Assembly: GCA_009741485.1 (NCBI GenBank)
Contig: CM019227.1
Location: 16,917,231-16,981,230, forward strand
From: Malurus cyaneus samueli
Taxonomy: Eukaryota; Chordata; Aves; Passeriformes; Maluridae
Length of the DNA: 64,000 bases
Direction: 5' to 3'
The translations under genes were made by a program, and so were the position numbers. Each line of letters opens with the position of its first letter. The stretch's first letter is position 1. Positions 51,447-64,000 of this stretch are shown one piece after another. Below the pieces are notes generated by a model, which saw only the letters and a list, made by a program, of their open reading frames with translations, made no database searches and was not told the DNA's origin.

Positions 51447-54400
51447 CCAGGCTGCAGCTTCCAGAAGCTTTGTATGATTTGTACCTGTGAGAACTTCTCA
51501 GAAGTTGTTTTACTGTATTCAGAAAGATTAATTACTTACTAAAGGGAACTTGGTGCCGACCATGCTACTGTGTGTGTTCTTATACCTAAAACTATCCCAA
51601 ATCTTGTCTCTTTTTTTTGGAAATTAATTTCTACAACAAAAACCAGGAGTTGCAGTTGCCTCTTAGTATTTCTTCGCTACAAACAAACAAGCAAGCCCAT
51701 TGTGTGTCTTATGTGTTCAGTCAAAACATCTCAGTTATTAATGTTAAATCCCTGTGTGTCTGGGGAACCTGTTCCTGAATAAGCTACAATGCTGAAGCCT
51801 GGCCAAAAATATTAAAGTAACATTTAGCACCATCTTCAGCTGAAGGATGTGCCACACTCCTGCGGTGATTTTGGGAGTCAGAGACGTGGCCAGAGAAGGA
51901 GAAAAGGTTCCAGCCATACACCAGGGAAGTGGTAGGCTAAGAAGCAGATTTATTGTGCTAAGTGGCTTTTTCCTGTCTGCTTATTTCTCCTCTTTTACCA
52001 TCCTTGTTTCCATTCCTTCCTCAGCTTTGGCTCTGTTGACAAGCAGGGAAAATATTCTATTCCCCTTTCACGTTTGTTGCATACATTCATTAAGTCTCAT
52101 CCTATTATAACCCAAATAACTATTACTATGTCTGATTTTTTATTTGGACCATTTAAGGTTTTAATGAAGGATTCACCCTCAATCTGTATCTCTTGCTTCC
52201 TTTTCTCATTGCATTCAATTCACAGTCAAGTCCCAGGGACTGCTTTAGAGACACTTTGAGTAGAAGTGCATGGATTTTTACCAGATTTTTCCTCGTGCCC
52301 TGTCTCACCCCTCCAGCCACACTGCTTAGACCAGGAGGCACCTAGGCATTTTACTACAGCCTCAAACTTCTTCCAAGCCAGAAATGTGGGCAGGGCTCTT
52401 GGAGAGATTATCATCTTCCTAACCTCAGCCTGAGTGCAAGCCAGCCCACAGCACACCTCTGCCCCTATGTGAGCAGTGTGCTTCTCTAACCATGGAAACT
52501 TCAGCAACACAGAGTCCCTGTCTTAAGTTCTCCCCAAAAAGGCAACACACAGCGACAACTTAGTGGGAGGATGTTTCTCTCTTCAACAGAGCTCTTCAGG
52601 TGGTCACTGCCTGGAGCCACCAGGCACTACTCAGCATCCTAGGAGAGGATGAAGATACCGAGTTTTTGGACTAAACTCTCATTTAAATTATATATCAGGC
52701 TGAAAAATGAACACACAGGAGTGAAGGATGCTCTCAGTGCCTGTGGGTGCTGCTGCAGCAGCATGGGGATGACAACAGGGGTGATCTGGACTGCCCCATC
52801 CAAACACCATGGACCGAAAGAAGTCTCTTTTATAGGCCTCAAATTTTACAGAAAACTGAGAGATACAGGGCTGAAGAAAGCTATTAGGCTGGAAATGTTG
52901 TATTTAGTGTTTCTCCAGCAAAGGGAGAGCACAAAACTTCACTTAGCAAAAGCAGCCAAATCTGCTGGACTGTGGGGTTGGAAGACTTTTATGTCTAGCA
53001 AGTAATAACCGTCTTTAATTAGCTTTATTTACATGATAGATGTCAATGTCAAGCTCTTTCAGGGCAGAATGTCCTTAGTGGGAAATGTGATTTTTGAAGC
53101 CTGACAACATAAAACCAGCAGGAAGGTTTGTGCTCAGACTGCTGGGGAGAAAAATCACCTTTGGCTCAACAAAACAGGAAGGATTTCAAGCCCACAGCAG
53201 AAGTTTTTCAAGAAACTAATGCAAATGGAGGATTATAGTTTAAACTGTTTTGCAATCACTGGCCTCAATCCTGCAGACACTTTTCAAACACACACAACTT
53301 TATATCTGCAGTTGGTTTTGCTGACCACGTGGGATTATTGACACCTGGAGACAGAAGTGAAGGCCAGGCTGTTTCCAGAGCAGAGTTTAAACTGTAGCAT
53401 TTTAATTAAAAAAAAATGACATTTTATCAAGGTCTGCATAATTAGCTCATGGGGATCCTTTATGTTTGAAAAAAAAAAAAAAAAGCTGAGAAATTCAGGA
53501 ATTAAGATTCCTGAGATAGTCTCAGATCTGCTCCTTCATGTGAATAGGACCTTCTGTTATGCTGGATCACAGCATTGGGCCACAAAACTTGTTCAGCAGC
53601 TGTTAACCCCCACACACACAGCTTTGTAAAATTTGAATCTACCGCTCATATGAAAATACTGTCTGTCCTTCCTTCCTCTCTGTGATGCACATCAAAGCTA
53701 AAAAAGTGTGTTTGACCTCTCCCTGAGACTGAAAGGTTCCCCTCATCAAAAGGAGCAACTAACTGGGAAAAAAATGTTTTCTATTTTTTTTTTTAATTTT
53801 AATAATTTTTTTCTTTTATATCTTAGGAGTATATTGTACTTGCCGTGAAGCAACTTGTTGAAACCCCCGAAACAGGAATACATCCCCTCTGCAAACTTTG
53901 GTTCCTCCTTTTATCGGGCTGTTGGTGCAGGAGCCAAACTACCATTGGGCTGACTCACATTTTGGCATTTTGTGTTTATATACGTGATGACAATGTTTGC
54001 AAGCAATGGGGAAAAAGCCCTGTGTTCATCAGCACCATGGTCCCAGCAAAACCTTTCCCTCCTCAGAGCTCGGGGATGTGGCCAGAGCCACAGTCTGGTA
54101 TGGGCACTGTTGTCACTGCTCTTTGCCACCCAGCACCAAGTGAAGCCAGGGCATTCCCACAGTCCTCACATTGCATCCCGGGCCTCCTGCTGGCCAGACT
54201 CTGGCTGCCAGAGCCCCAGATCTGCCCAAATTTAGGCACACCTGGTGCCCCCCTGCCCTTCTCATCCATCCTGACCCTCTGTGATTCTGCCACCATTCTT
54301 TGTGGCTCTGGAAAGCCAGCTTTAGCACTCAGGACACTTTTCACACCATCTTTATCCCCCCAGGTCCAGCATTTTCAATGTATTATTCCTGGCATTGGTA

Positions 54401-56635
54401 TCGTCCCTGACAAAGAGTTCATTTCTATCTCACTGCCCCTTTTTATCTCCAGCTCCCTCACCCTAAGTCTTATGTTTTTTTTTTTGCTTTTTCCCAAGCT
54501 TTAAGGACCTGATGGGGACTCTGGCCACACCATGACCTTGCAGACCTGGCTGTACATTGCTGTCATTCCCACCTGCCTCTCCTGGCATTCCCTAGATTTT
54601 AATCACAACTTCTGGCCACATCACAGTCCCACTGGTCACTGGGGAGAGGCAGAAGAGGGTCCTCTTTCAGCGCCTGCCACCATGACTACTCTTGGTGTCT
54701 TCTGGCTCAGGCTGACCATCACCACCAGCCCTATATCCCACCCTGTGACATCCTGCCTTATCCTTCTCTAGGGGAGAACCTCAGCTGGAGTAAAGCAGGG
54801 GGACAATGCTATAGGAGAACCCTATCCTGAGATGCAATAACCCCCCAATCTGTTCAGCTTTGTCACATGACTATGCTTGTTGGCACAGCTCTGCCATAGA
54901 GCTCGGGCTGTGCTGAGTTCTGCAGGGTTGGAGGCTGGGCTGGCTCTTCTGGAGCATTTGGCTGAGGTCTGTCACCATTGACTTAAGCAGGGGCAGGTCT
55001 CAGCTGCTGAAAATCCCATCCAGATATGCTGCAAAGTGAAAATTATTTGTTAAAGCCTTTATATTGGGGCAGTAGCACCCCTTCCTCTCGTAGAAACATT
55101 CAGATTTTTGTCCACGGAGAGGAGCCAAAAGAGCATCAATATCCAACTAGGTGAGCAGGTACCCGTAGCACAGCCTTGATTTTGGCCAGGGCTGGGGCTG
55201 CAGCTGCAGCTGACACGAACTTTCCACCGGTGGCAATGGGTCAGAGGTAGCTGGAGCTCCTTTCCTCCCTCATCTGGCCCTTACCATTGGGAACTGTGGG
55301 CAGGATTAAGGAGAAAAAGCAATGTATGGGTCATGGGAAGAGGGAAAACAGAAGCAGCTTGGCCAGCCGAAGAGGAAACAGGGGACGCAGATGTCTGTGG
55401 AAAGCTGAAGCCACTTAGAGAGGATGCGTTTACTTGTATTTCCTTCCACTAGAGCTTAATTGCAATGTTTTTTAATGACAGGTAGGGCAGGAGCTGGGCT
55501 TCTGCCTAAGCACTTCTGCGTCCTGCATAAAAGTGCTGAATTTAATATTAACAACAGTTAATCACAGCTACCGGGAAGCAGCCGGCAGCATTCCCTGCCC
55601 TGGGAGGCTTGGTTTGCATGCTCAGCCCGACCAACTCCCAAGCCCAGACCAATGGCAATGGAAAGTCACAAGGACCAAAGAGCCTTCCCTGGGCTGCTGA
55701 ATTTTGATCTGGAGCTGAAGTGGCAGCAGCACCAACCCCCCCGCCATCCCCTCCAACAGCCTTTGATGGGAATACAGGTGGTTTTGGACACCTCATGTCT
55801 CTGTGGGTAGGAATTGGCCCCTTGCCACCATCTCACCTGCATTCCATTTTCCCTCTTTCTGCCCCAAAAGGTGGCTGGGGTAATTCCAGGTCAGAGCAGT
55901 CCGTGTGGGTTAGGGTGGATCGCAGGTTTCCCGGGATGCTGATGGTTTCCTCCTGTTGTTGATACCCTGACTCGCTCTCTCATTAGCAGCAACAATTGCT
56001 CATTGCATGTTTTGCACAGGTACATGAGTATCTTGGAACAACTCGTTTGCATCCTGTAATTAAATGACCACTAATGAACACATTAGAGAAGGAGCAGCCG
56101 AATGTGCAAACCTGTGCTGGGCATAGAATAACTGCTGGGAGTTCACTGTGATGCAGCACTGAGGTTGTGCCTGGACTGCAGCAGCTCCTAGCCAGGGACA
56201 GCAACGTGTGAGTACCCTGCCATCCCTCTCACCTCTGCTTTGCTTTGAGGGACCCCTAGGCCGTGGCCCACCATCCACCACCCCCCATCCCCCCCATTTT
56301 CAGGAGTAACATTTGCTGGACACCTTATGGAGTGAAAATCCTCTTCCCAGGGCTCCAGGCTGTCCTGACTCCTCTGATGCTTGCCCTGAATGTGACCCAG
56401 GTGTACTAAAGCAAATGGTGGTCCCCTGGGGCAATATCCAGGCTTTTCCCATCTCCCTCAAGCAGACAATCTTTTGGGACATTCCTCTTGCCAAGGCAGA
56501 CAGCTCCAGAAGTGGACTCCCTCCCCGTCCTTCACCCTATCTCCTCCAGCAAGCACTGATGTGACATGCAAACCCAAGTTCTGGGTCCAAGCCCCTCTGC
56601 AGCCTGCAAATCCTCCTCCCATGGAGATTTATCAT
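51447..56635. other. Intergenic, no gene recognised
   Basis: Sequence between the duplicated block and the next CR1 end. It includes a poly-A run near 53470-53484 and a T-rich tract at 53778-53820. The longest frame is a plus-strand ORF of 219 codons at 53845-54504; it is Leu/Pro/Ser-rich with no recognised family and sits in GC-richer sequence where stop codons are rare. I see no RNA gene or transposon. Confidence 0.7.
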
Positions 56636-56732
56636 GTGGTACTTGGGGACATGGTTTAGTGGTGGCCTTGGCAGTTCGGGATTAACAGTTGAATTTGATG
56701 ATCTTAGATGGCTTCTCCAAACCATGATTCCA
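56636..56732 (+). mobile_element. CR1 LINE 3' end (short)
   Basis: ACTTGGGGACATGGTTTAG, TGGTGGCCTTGGCAG, TTGAATTTGATGATCTTAG and AACCATGATTCCATTGG match the CR1 tail variant that carries GACATGGTTTAGTGGTGG. Confidence 0.9.
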
Positions 56733-58022
56733 TTGGTATCCACTGAGGGAAGTACTCCCAAAGCCCCTGCGCATTCTTCCGGACACAGCTTCACTTGCTT
56801 TCCTGGTTCAGTGCCCTGCACATGCGCATCATGGGCATTTTGGAGTTATTCACAGACACAAATTGCCAAAACTCATCCACCTCCAAGCAGGGAAGTGGTG
56901 ATGGAGCCTGAGCCCAGCCCCTGTCCTGAGAGGGACACCACAGGGCTGGGGTCTGTGCAAGCCAGGGTGCTCTTGGGGCTGCACAAAGTTCTACAATCTC
57001 AAAAAGGAGGGACTTGCATGGAAGGGATATTTTGTTTGCTCCAGGAGCTGTAAATGGCAGCTTGAGCCTGTCAGGCATCTGCTGCCAGCCCCAGCTCTGC
57101 GATGAACAACTGGGTGGGCAGATTTTCGGGACCACGTGGGCAGGGAGTGAGTGGCTTCATAAACATATCATGGCCACTGGGGTCTTGCAATTGCAGCACA
57201 GGAAATTTTGGGAGCATGGTTTGGGGGGAGTTTGACCTCAGCATTGGATGCGTGGGGCCAGCAAAAACAGACTGTTTGGGGATGGTGGCATAGGGGGATC
57301 TCCACCGTGCAGCAGCCAGAGCACCAGGGCTCCCCCTGGCTCCCAGCAGACCTTTACAAAGGCTTTTGTTCTTTCTCAGTATTAGAAATGGGATATTTTC
57401 ATCCCTGCAATGCAGAGGTGCTGCCGAGGGGCTGAGGTAGTGGAGGACAACCAAAAGGGACTGCAAAGCCCTTGGCTGCTGTTTGAGGAGCTTCGGAAGA
57501 CCTTCGGAAATCTTGGTGGGAGCACCCTGGGCGCTGGCAGGATCCAGCCGCCGCCAGGCTCTCGGCAGCACCGGCAGCTCTTCCCCAGCAATGTCACTAT
57601 GATAAATGTTTGTCTTTTCCGTCCAAGAGATACAGCGGAGCCGCTGCCAGCACTACGTCTCAGTGGAATCGGGGTTCACACTGCCAGGAGCGTTACCGGC
57701 TCATGATTCACATCTTTACAGCAGCTTTGGAAGGAAAATGTGTTTCTCGCCAGGCAGACCTTCACGCACGTCGAGATGCCACAGTTTTTCCAGACTTTCC
57801 AAAGGAAGCCACAGCCAAGTGAGACATTCCTTCTCTTCTTCCAGCTTTCTTGGAACAATCTTCTTTGATTAGTGAGTGAGACAGATAGTTGGAAAGAAAG
57901 ACAGGCAGACAGGCCAGGAATAGGGTTATAATGAGCAGTTTGCATGAGCCCCAGTTGCCAGTGGGAGGGTGCCTCCATCCGCCCCTTGCTGGGTGGTTGT
58001 TGAGAGCCCCTGCTGTTCACTG
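56733..58022. other. Intergenic, no gene recognised
   Basis: Fairly GC-rich sequence with many overlapping short ORFs on both strands (up to about 166 codons). None resembles a known family, and there is no sign of conserved exon structure. Confidence 0.65.
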
Positions 58023-58383
58023 TGGTGCCCCACCCTGTCCTCCTCCATGGTCCCCAAATCCCGGCCCTCCTCCCTGGTAGTCTTGTCCTTCTCCATAGTC
58101 CCCAACCCCTTGGTTATCCTCTGTGGTCCCTAACCCTCTGCCCTCTTCCATGGAGGAGGACAAACCCCCTTTTGTCCTCCATGGTCTTTGTCCCCCTGCC
58201 CTCTGCTGGGATCCCAACCCCCCTGTCCTCCTCCAAGGTCCTGGAGTCCCCACTCTCCTCCAAGCTCCTCAAATCCCTCCCTTGCTCCACGATCCCCAAG
58301 CCCCCTGCCCTCTGCTGTGATCGTCAAGCCCGGGTTCCCCTTCATGGTCCCTGAGCCCTGTCTTCTGTCATGGTCCCCAAACA
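58023..58383 (+). repeat. Degenerate CT-rich minisatellite, unit about 26-30 bp, roughly 12-13 copies
   Basis: Repeated units of the type CCTGTCCTCCTCCATGGTCC followed by CCAAACC. Recognisable copies are CCATGGTCCCCAAATCC, CCATAGTCCCCAACCCC, CTGTGGTCCCTAACCC, CCAAGCTCCTCAAATCC, CCACGATCCCCAAGCC, GCTGTGATCGTCAAGCC and CATGGTCCCTGAGCCC. Units vary in length and sequence, so this is an old array. All frames through it are Pro- or Gly-rich and not genes. Confidence 0.88.
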
Positions 58384-61316
58384 GCATCTGCTGAGGCAGG
58401 TGGGAGCAGGGATCTGTCCCGCAAAACAAAGTAGTTGAAGTTCACTTTGCCTGTTGGGCCTATGGCACCAGGAGACAGATTGGAAAAGCAAACAAATGAC
58501 TCAGGCACAGCCAGCAGGTCCCATGCAAGAGACAGAGACGAGGCTGAGATGCGGGGAAAGACATGGGAGTTCCTGCCTTGCTCCCTGCAGCTGCACCCCC
58601 TCAGCCACCCCAGTCCTAGCACTCTCTCCCACACCAGCAGGAGAAAACAAAACAAACATCTCCAGGGAGTGTGTTTGGAAAATACCAGGTTTTATTAGAC
58701 AGGCTGATGTTCAAGCTGACAGTTTTATCTCAATGCACATGATCACGGGCATCTACAGGGCCTGTGTCCCAGCTCCCTCCCTCCCACAAAGCTCTTGGGA
58801 AACATGTTCACCCCCAAATGCTGGGGAGGTTGGGATTTCTCAGCAGAATGAAAATGTCTCCCTGCTCTCCATTTTTCCACTCCCAGATTCCCAGAGGTCT
58901 CCTAAGAAAGTTCAATGATAGCTGAGTTGGGAACTGCAGTCCTCTTGGGACTGACAGCCACTTCAATCCATGGGAGAGGAGGCATCTCAGTGGTGGCATC
59001 ACCCTGAGCCAGCACGGAGCCAGGTCAGTGTGTGTCACAGGGAGCAGGAAACAGACCACCAATGCCATGGCTTTGGAAAGCGAACCCAAATGAACCGTAT
59101 CAGGGAGCAAAAGGGGTTTGGCTGTCACAGGAGAGTCCCATCCAGGACATTGGCATCAGGGCTTTGCACTGGGCAAGTGCTAAAGGGCAGAGGAAGGGAG
59201 GAGAGGAGGCAATGAATGCTGAAAAATCAAGCAAGATAAAAGAAAGCCAGAGAAAGGATGGGGAGAATGATGGGAGCGGCCTGAGAGCAGAGTAACAGTG
59301 CCTTCAAGGACAATACTTCCTGTAGGACAGGGGCCTTTCCCTGGATACCCCACAGGCTTTACGGGGACAGAGGAACAAAGAAAGAGAGGGTGCAATACAG
59401 TGCTTGCAAATAGAAATGTTTAAAGGCCTTTGCTTTCTGTGACAGTGACACACGGTGTGACAGCAGGAACAGTGACAGCATCAGCCTGTTTCTGTTGGTG
59501 CTTCTATTCCATTAGCTCTTGAAAACCCATGCAGACCCATGCGACGGAAGAGAGTGAATGAGAAATGGAGAGGGAAACTGATGAGCAGCAGGATCATGGA
59601 CAAGGAAGAAGGACTGGCAACAGAGAAGCAGCAGCGCTGGGGCAGGTTTGAGACCTCACAGTACTTACAAGCACATCCCTTCTCTCCACACTGCTCTGAT
59701 TGCTGCTCGCTCTGACACTGCTTACCTTCCCTTGCACCTCTGCTGCCTCGGCACTGTAGGCAAAATCCCTCTTCCTGAGCCATGTCCCGCACCATGCTTG
59801 GATGTAGATTTGGGTCTCAGCTTCGTTAGTTCAAATGTAACGTCCTACCTTGGATCAGAGGCCAGGACCATTCAAGTCCATGGGGCTGCATCCCCCTAAA
59901 CTCACCTGGACTCAAGGGGACCTCTTCTTTGCAGCACCTGCGGGATGTGGAGCTCTCCCTGCCATAGCTCACATCCTGGTGCACACATGCAGACATGGAC
60001 CACTGCCCTTCACACCCTCCTCATCACAACAGAGCCTCCCGTTCCCAACTCTCTCTTTCCCTCTTTCATTCCTTTTGCCTTTTTTTTGCCTCAGCCAGCA
60101 CCTTCATGTACTCTTGCTTCTGTCAAATATAAGTCCCTTTTCTTCAGAGGTTTCTTGGAGAGCAGCACTTGTGGGTGTTCGGCAGGAGGAAGGACAACGG
60201 ACTTTCAGCAGGTCCTTGGTGAAAAGTGCCAGTCTCCATCCAGGACAGCATCTATCTCCTGTTTGGCAGACAGTCATGCTCTCCATGAGGGCCAGGTTTC
60301 AAGGTCAGCTGTCCATGGGGAACCTCACCCTACTCGGGTGCTTCCAAAACAATACTCCTTCAGGACTGAGCACCGATGCTCAGAGATGAGCCAACAAATG
60401 GCTAAAAAGGGAGGAGTTTGGAAAGCAGGCCCCAGAAACCTGCCTGGACTGTCCTGGGGAGGACAGATCAGCAGGTGAGCATAAGGATGTGACCTTTTTA
60501 ACTTCATAGCCAATGACCCCACTTCCTGCCTCCCTCCACAGAACGCGAAAACACGGAGGGCTGGCTGAGAAAAGAGCAACATGGACTTGAACAAAGGCAA
60601 ACTGCCAAACCCTCACCCTTAGAGCCCTGCTGGTCCACAGACAAGACTTGCCGGTGTGGGTTTTGAGGTTAGTGACACACGTAGGCGTGAAGTGCCTTCT
60701 TCTGTGCCGGTCCAGGGGAAGGAAACCCTGCTCACATGTCCTTGTGGGACCATCTGATTTGGAGTGCTGGCCCTCCTCCTCCAGCACTGCTCAGCCAGTG
60801 CTGGCTGCTCCTTTCCATCCTGTTTCTTCCTCTGACATAGACTTGCAAATCCCATCACAGCTGCCTGTCTGGAGCTACAAACGCCCCTGCAAACACTCCT
60901 TCTTAAGTCAAACACCCACATGAAGGCTGCAGAAGATCAACTGAGCTGTTAAGTAAAAGCAGAACTCACCAGGTGACCTAGAAGTCTTGGAAAGAAAAAC
61001 AAGATCAGTATTTGCTGAGATTTGTAGCAGGTTTGTGCCTGAAAACAACAGCTGGGACACTGCTTCTCTTTCCTCAACCAGTGCTCCCAGTGATGCCTGG
61101 GTTAGTGTGTCACTGCTCTCCCCTGTGCTCTCACGCCGTGCCCTTGTTTTTGCTCCCTCGTGGCTTCGGGGATGCAGAGGCTGAAATTCCTCTTCATGCA
61201 CTCTTGGCACCAGTGGAAAAGCAGCTACAGTCCTGCCCGTGCATTGCTCATACTTGCAGCTTAAACATTGCCTTCTACTCGAAAGAACAAAGATAAAATG
61301 TCAAGAATTCACAGTT
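58384..61316. other. Intergenic region downstream of SRL, no gene recognised
   Basis: Between the minisatellite and the presumed SRL poly(A) signal. Short ORFs on both strands (longest about 179 codons at 59850-60389, plus strand) have no recognised domain. I see no repeat family or RNA gene. Part of it could be an extended SRL 3' UTR if the AATAAA at 61317-61322 is not the only site used. Confidence 0.65.
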
Positions 61317-61322
61317 TTTATT
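61317..61322 (-). terminator. SRL: Likely SRL poly(A) signal (AATAAA)
   Basis: AATAAA on the minus strand, about 180 nt after the SRL stop codon. It is the first canonical hexamer I see past the stop. It would give a short 3' UTR of about 200 nt. A longer alternative 3' end further left cannot be excluded. Confidence 0.5.
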
Positions 61323-61502
61323 CTCTTTCTTATGCCCACCCATCTTCCCCTGCCATCGATGTCAATGACTCAAAGTCCTCATTGTACGGTAGCCTTTGCC
61401 GGCATGGCACTCAAAGGGTTAACAAACCATGGCTTCTTGGACAGATAAGACATAAGCTCATTCACCAGTAGGAACATGTGGACGGTTGGGTTGTGCATCA
61501 CC

Positions 61503-63813
<2,311 letters not shown>

Positions 63814-63930
63814 CTGTGTACAGCTGATACGGAGTGTTGTCTAGCCCCAGGAGGTAGTTTATCATGGAGGATTTGCCGACGCTCCACGGTCCCAGGAATA
63901 GCACCATAGGCTTGGAAGTGATCTCCCCAT
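63814..63930 (-). CDS. SRL: Sarcalumenin, P-loop exon
   Basis: This 117-nt exon lies between acceptor CTCCGCAG (AG at 63931-63932) and donor ACAG/GTACC (GT at 63812-63813). Two bases finish an Asp codon; 38 residues and the first base of a Gly codon follow. The segment starts GEITSKPMVLFLG and carries the Walker A/G1 motif GPWSVGKS at residues 13-20, then SMINYLLGLDNTPYQLYT. This is the start of the GTPase-fold region of sarcalumenin. The exons encoding the signal peptide and the acidic Ca2+-binding region lie beyond the right edge of the window, so the gene is partial here. Confidence 0.94.
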
Positions 63931-64000
63931 CTGCGGAGAGGGGAAATAACAAGAGGAAGTGAAGGAACAATAGCCGTCGCCGCCATGCGATTAACTCCCG
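63931..64000 (-). other. SRL: SRL intron, cut by window edge
   Basis: Sequence upstream of the P-loop exon acceptor, reading TTATTTCCCCTCTCCGCAG just before the exon on the minus strand. Only 70 bp are present. Confidence 0.8.

Noticed and set aside
53845..54504. 219-codon plus-strand ORF
   Set aside because: Leu/Pro/Ser-rich, no recognised domain, no splice or promoter context. GC-richer DNA has fewer chance stops, so I treat it as spurious.

Overview
This window is vertebrate nuclear DNA, most likely from a bird and probably a songbird. The interspersed repeats I can recognise are almost all truncated CR1 LINE 3' ends, several ending in the ATTCTATGA-type tail. The intergenic distances are short, and the two genes present, ADCY9 and SRL (sarcalumenin), are neighbours in the same orientation in other amniotes. 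Genes are spliced, with GT/AG junctions visible. There are no bacterial-type operons, CRISPR arrays or insertion sequences.

Layout: 1-36135 is the 5' part of ADCY9 intron 1 (gene on the minus strand). It holds seven clear CR1 fragments (an eighth is doubtful), simple repeats, and a 1.75-kb tandem duplication joined by a single N. 36136-37834 is the first coding exon of ADCY9, with the six-helix membrane domain and the C1 catalytic domain. 37835-38660 is the GC-rich leader and promoter CpG island, with two upstream ORFs, a YY1-like site, a CCAAT box and a G-quadruplex-type run. 39280-39650 is another CR1 copy. 39824-51446 is two nearly identical 5.7-kb copies separated by a 25-N gap and 134 bp of other sequence. 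51447-61316 is intergenic, with a CR1 end and a CT-rich minisatellite. 61317-64000 is the 3' end of SRL on the minus strand: three coding exons, a stop codon and a likely poly(A) signal.

ADCY9 makes cAMP at the plasma membrane. SRL is a GTPase-fold, calcium-binding glycoprotein of the sarcoplasmic reticulum lumen. Their adjacency is conserved synteny and does not imply a shared pathway.

I found no convincing new biological system. The strongest non-routine signals are two duplications that look like assembly artefacts. In the 5.7-kb pair, every length difference I found is a loss from the left copy, which points to uncorrected long-read sequence. Biological leads are modest: upstream ORFs in the ADCY9 leader, a 217-codon ORF in the intron with weak piggyBac-like motif order, and two AT-rich segments that may be conserved non-coding elements.
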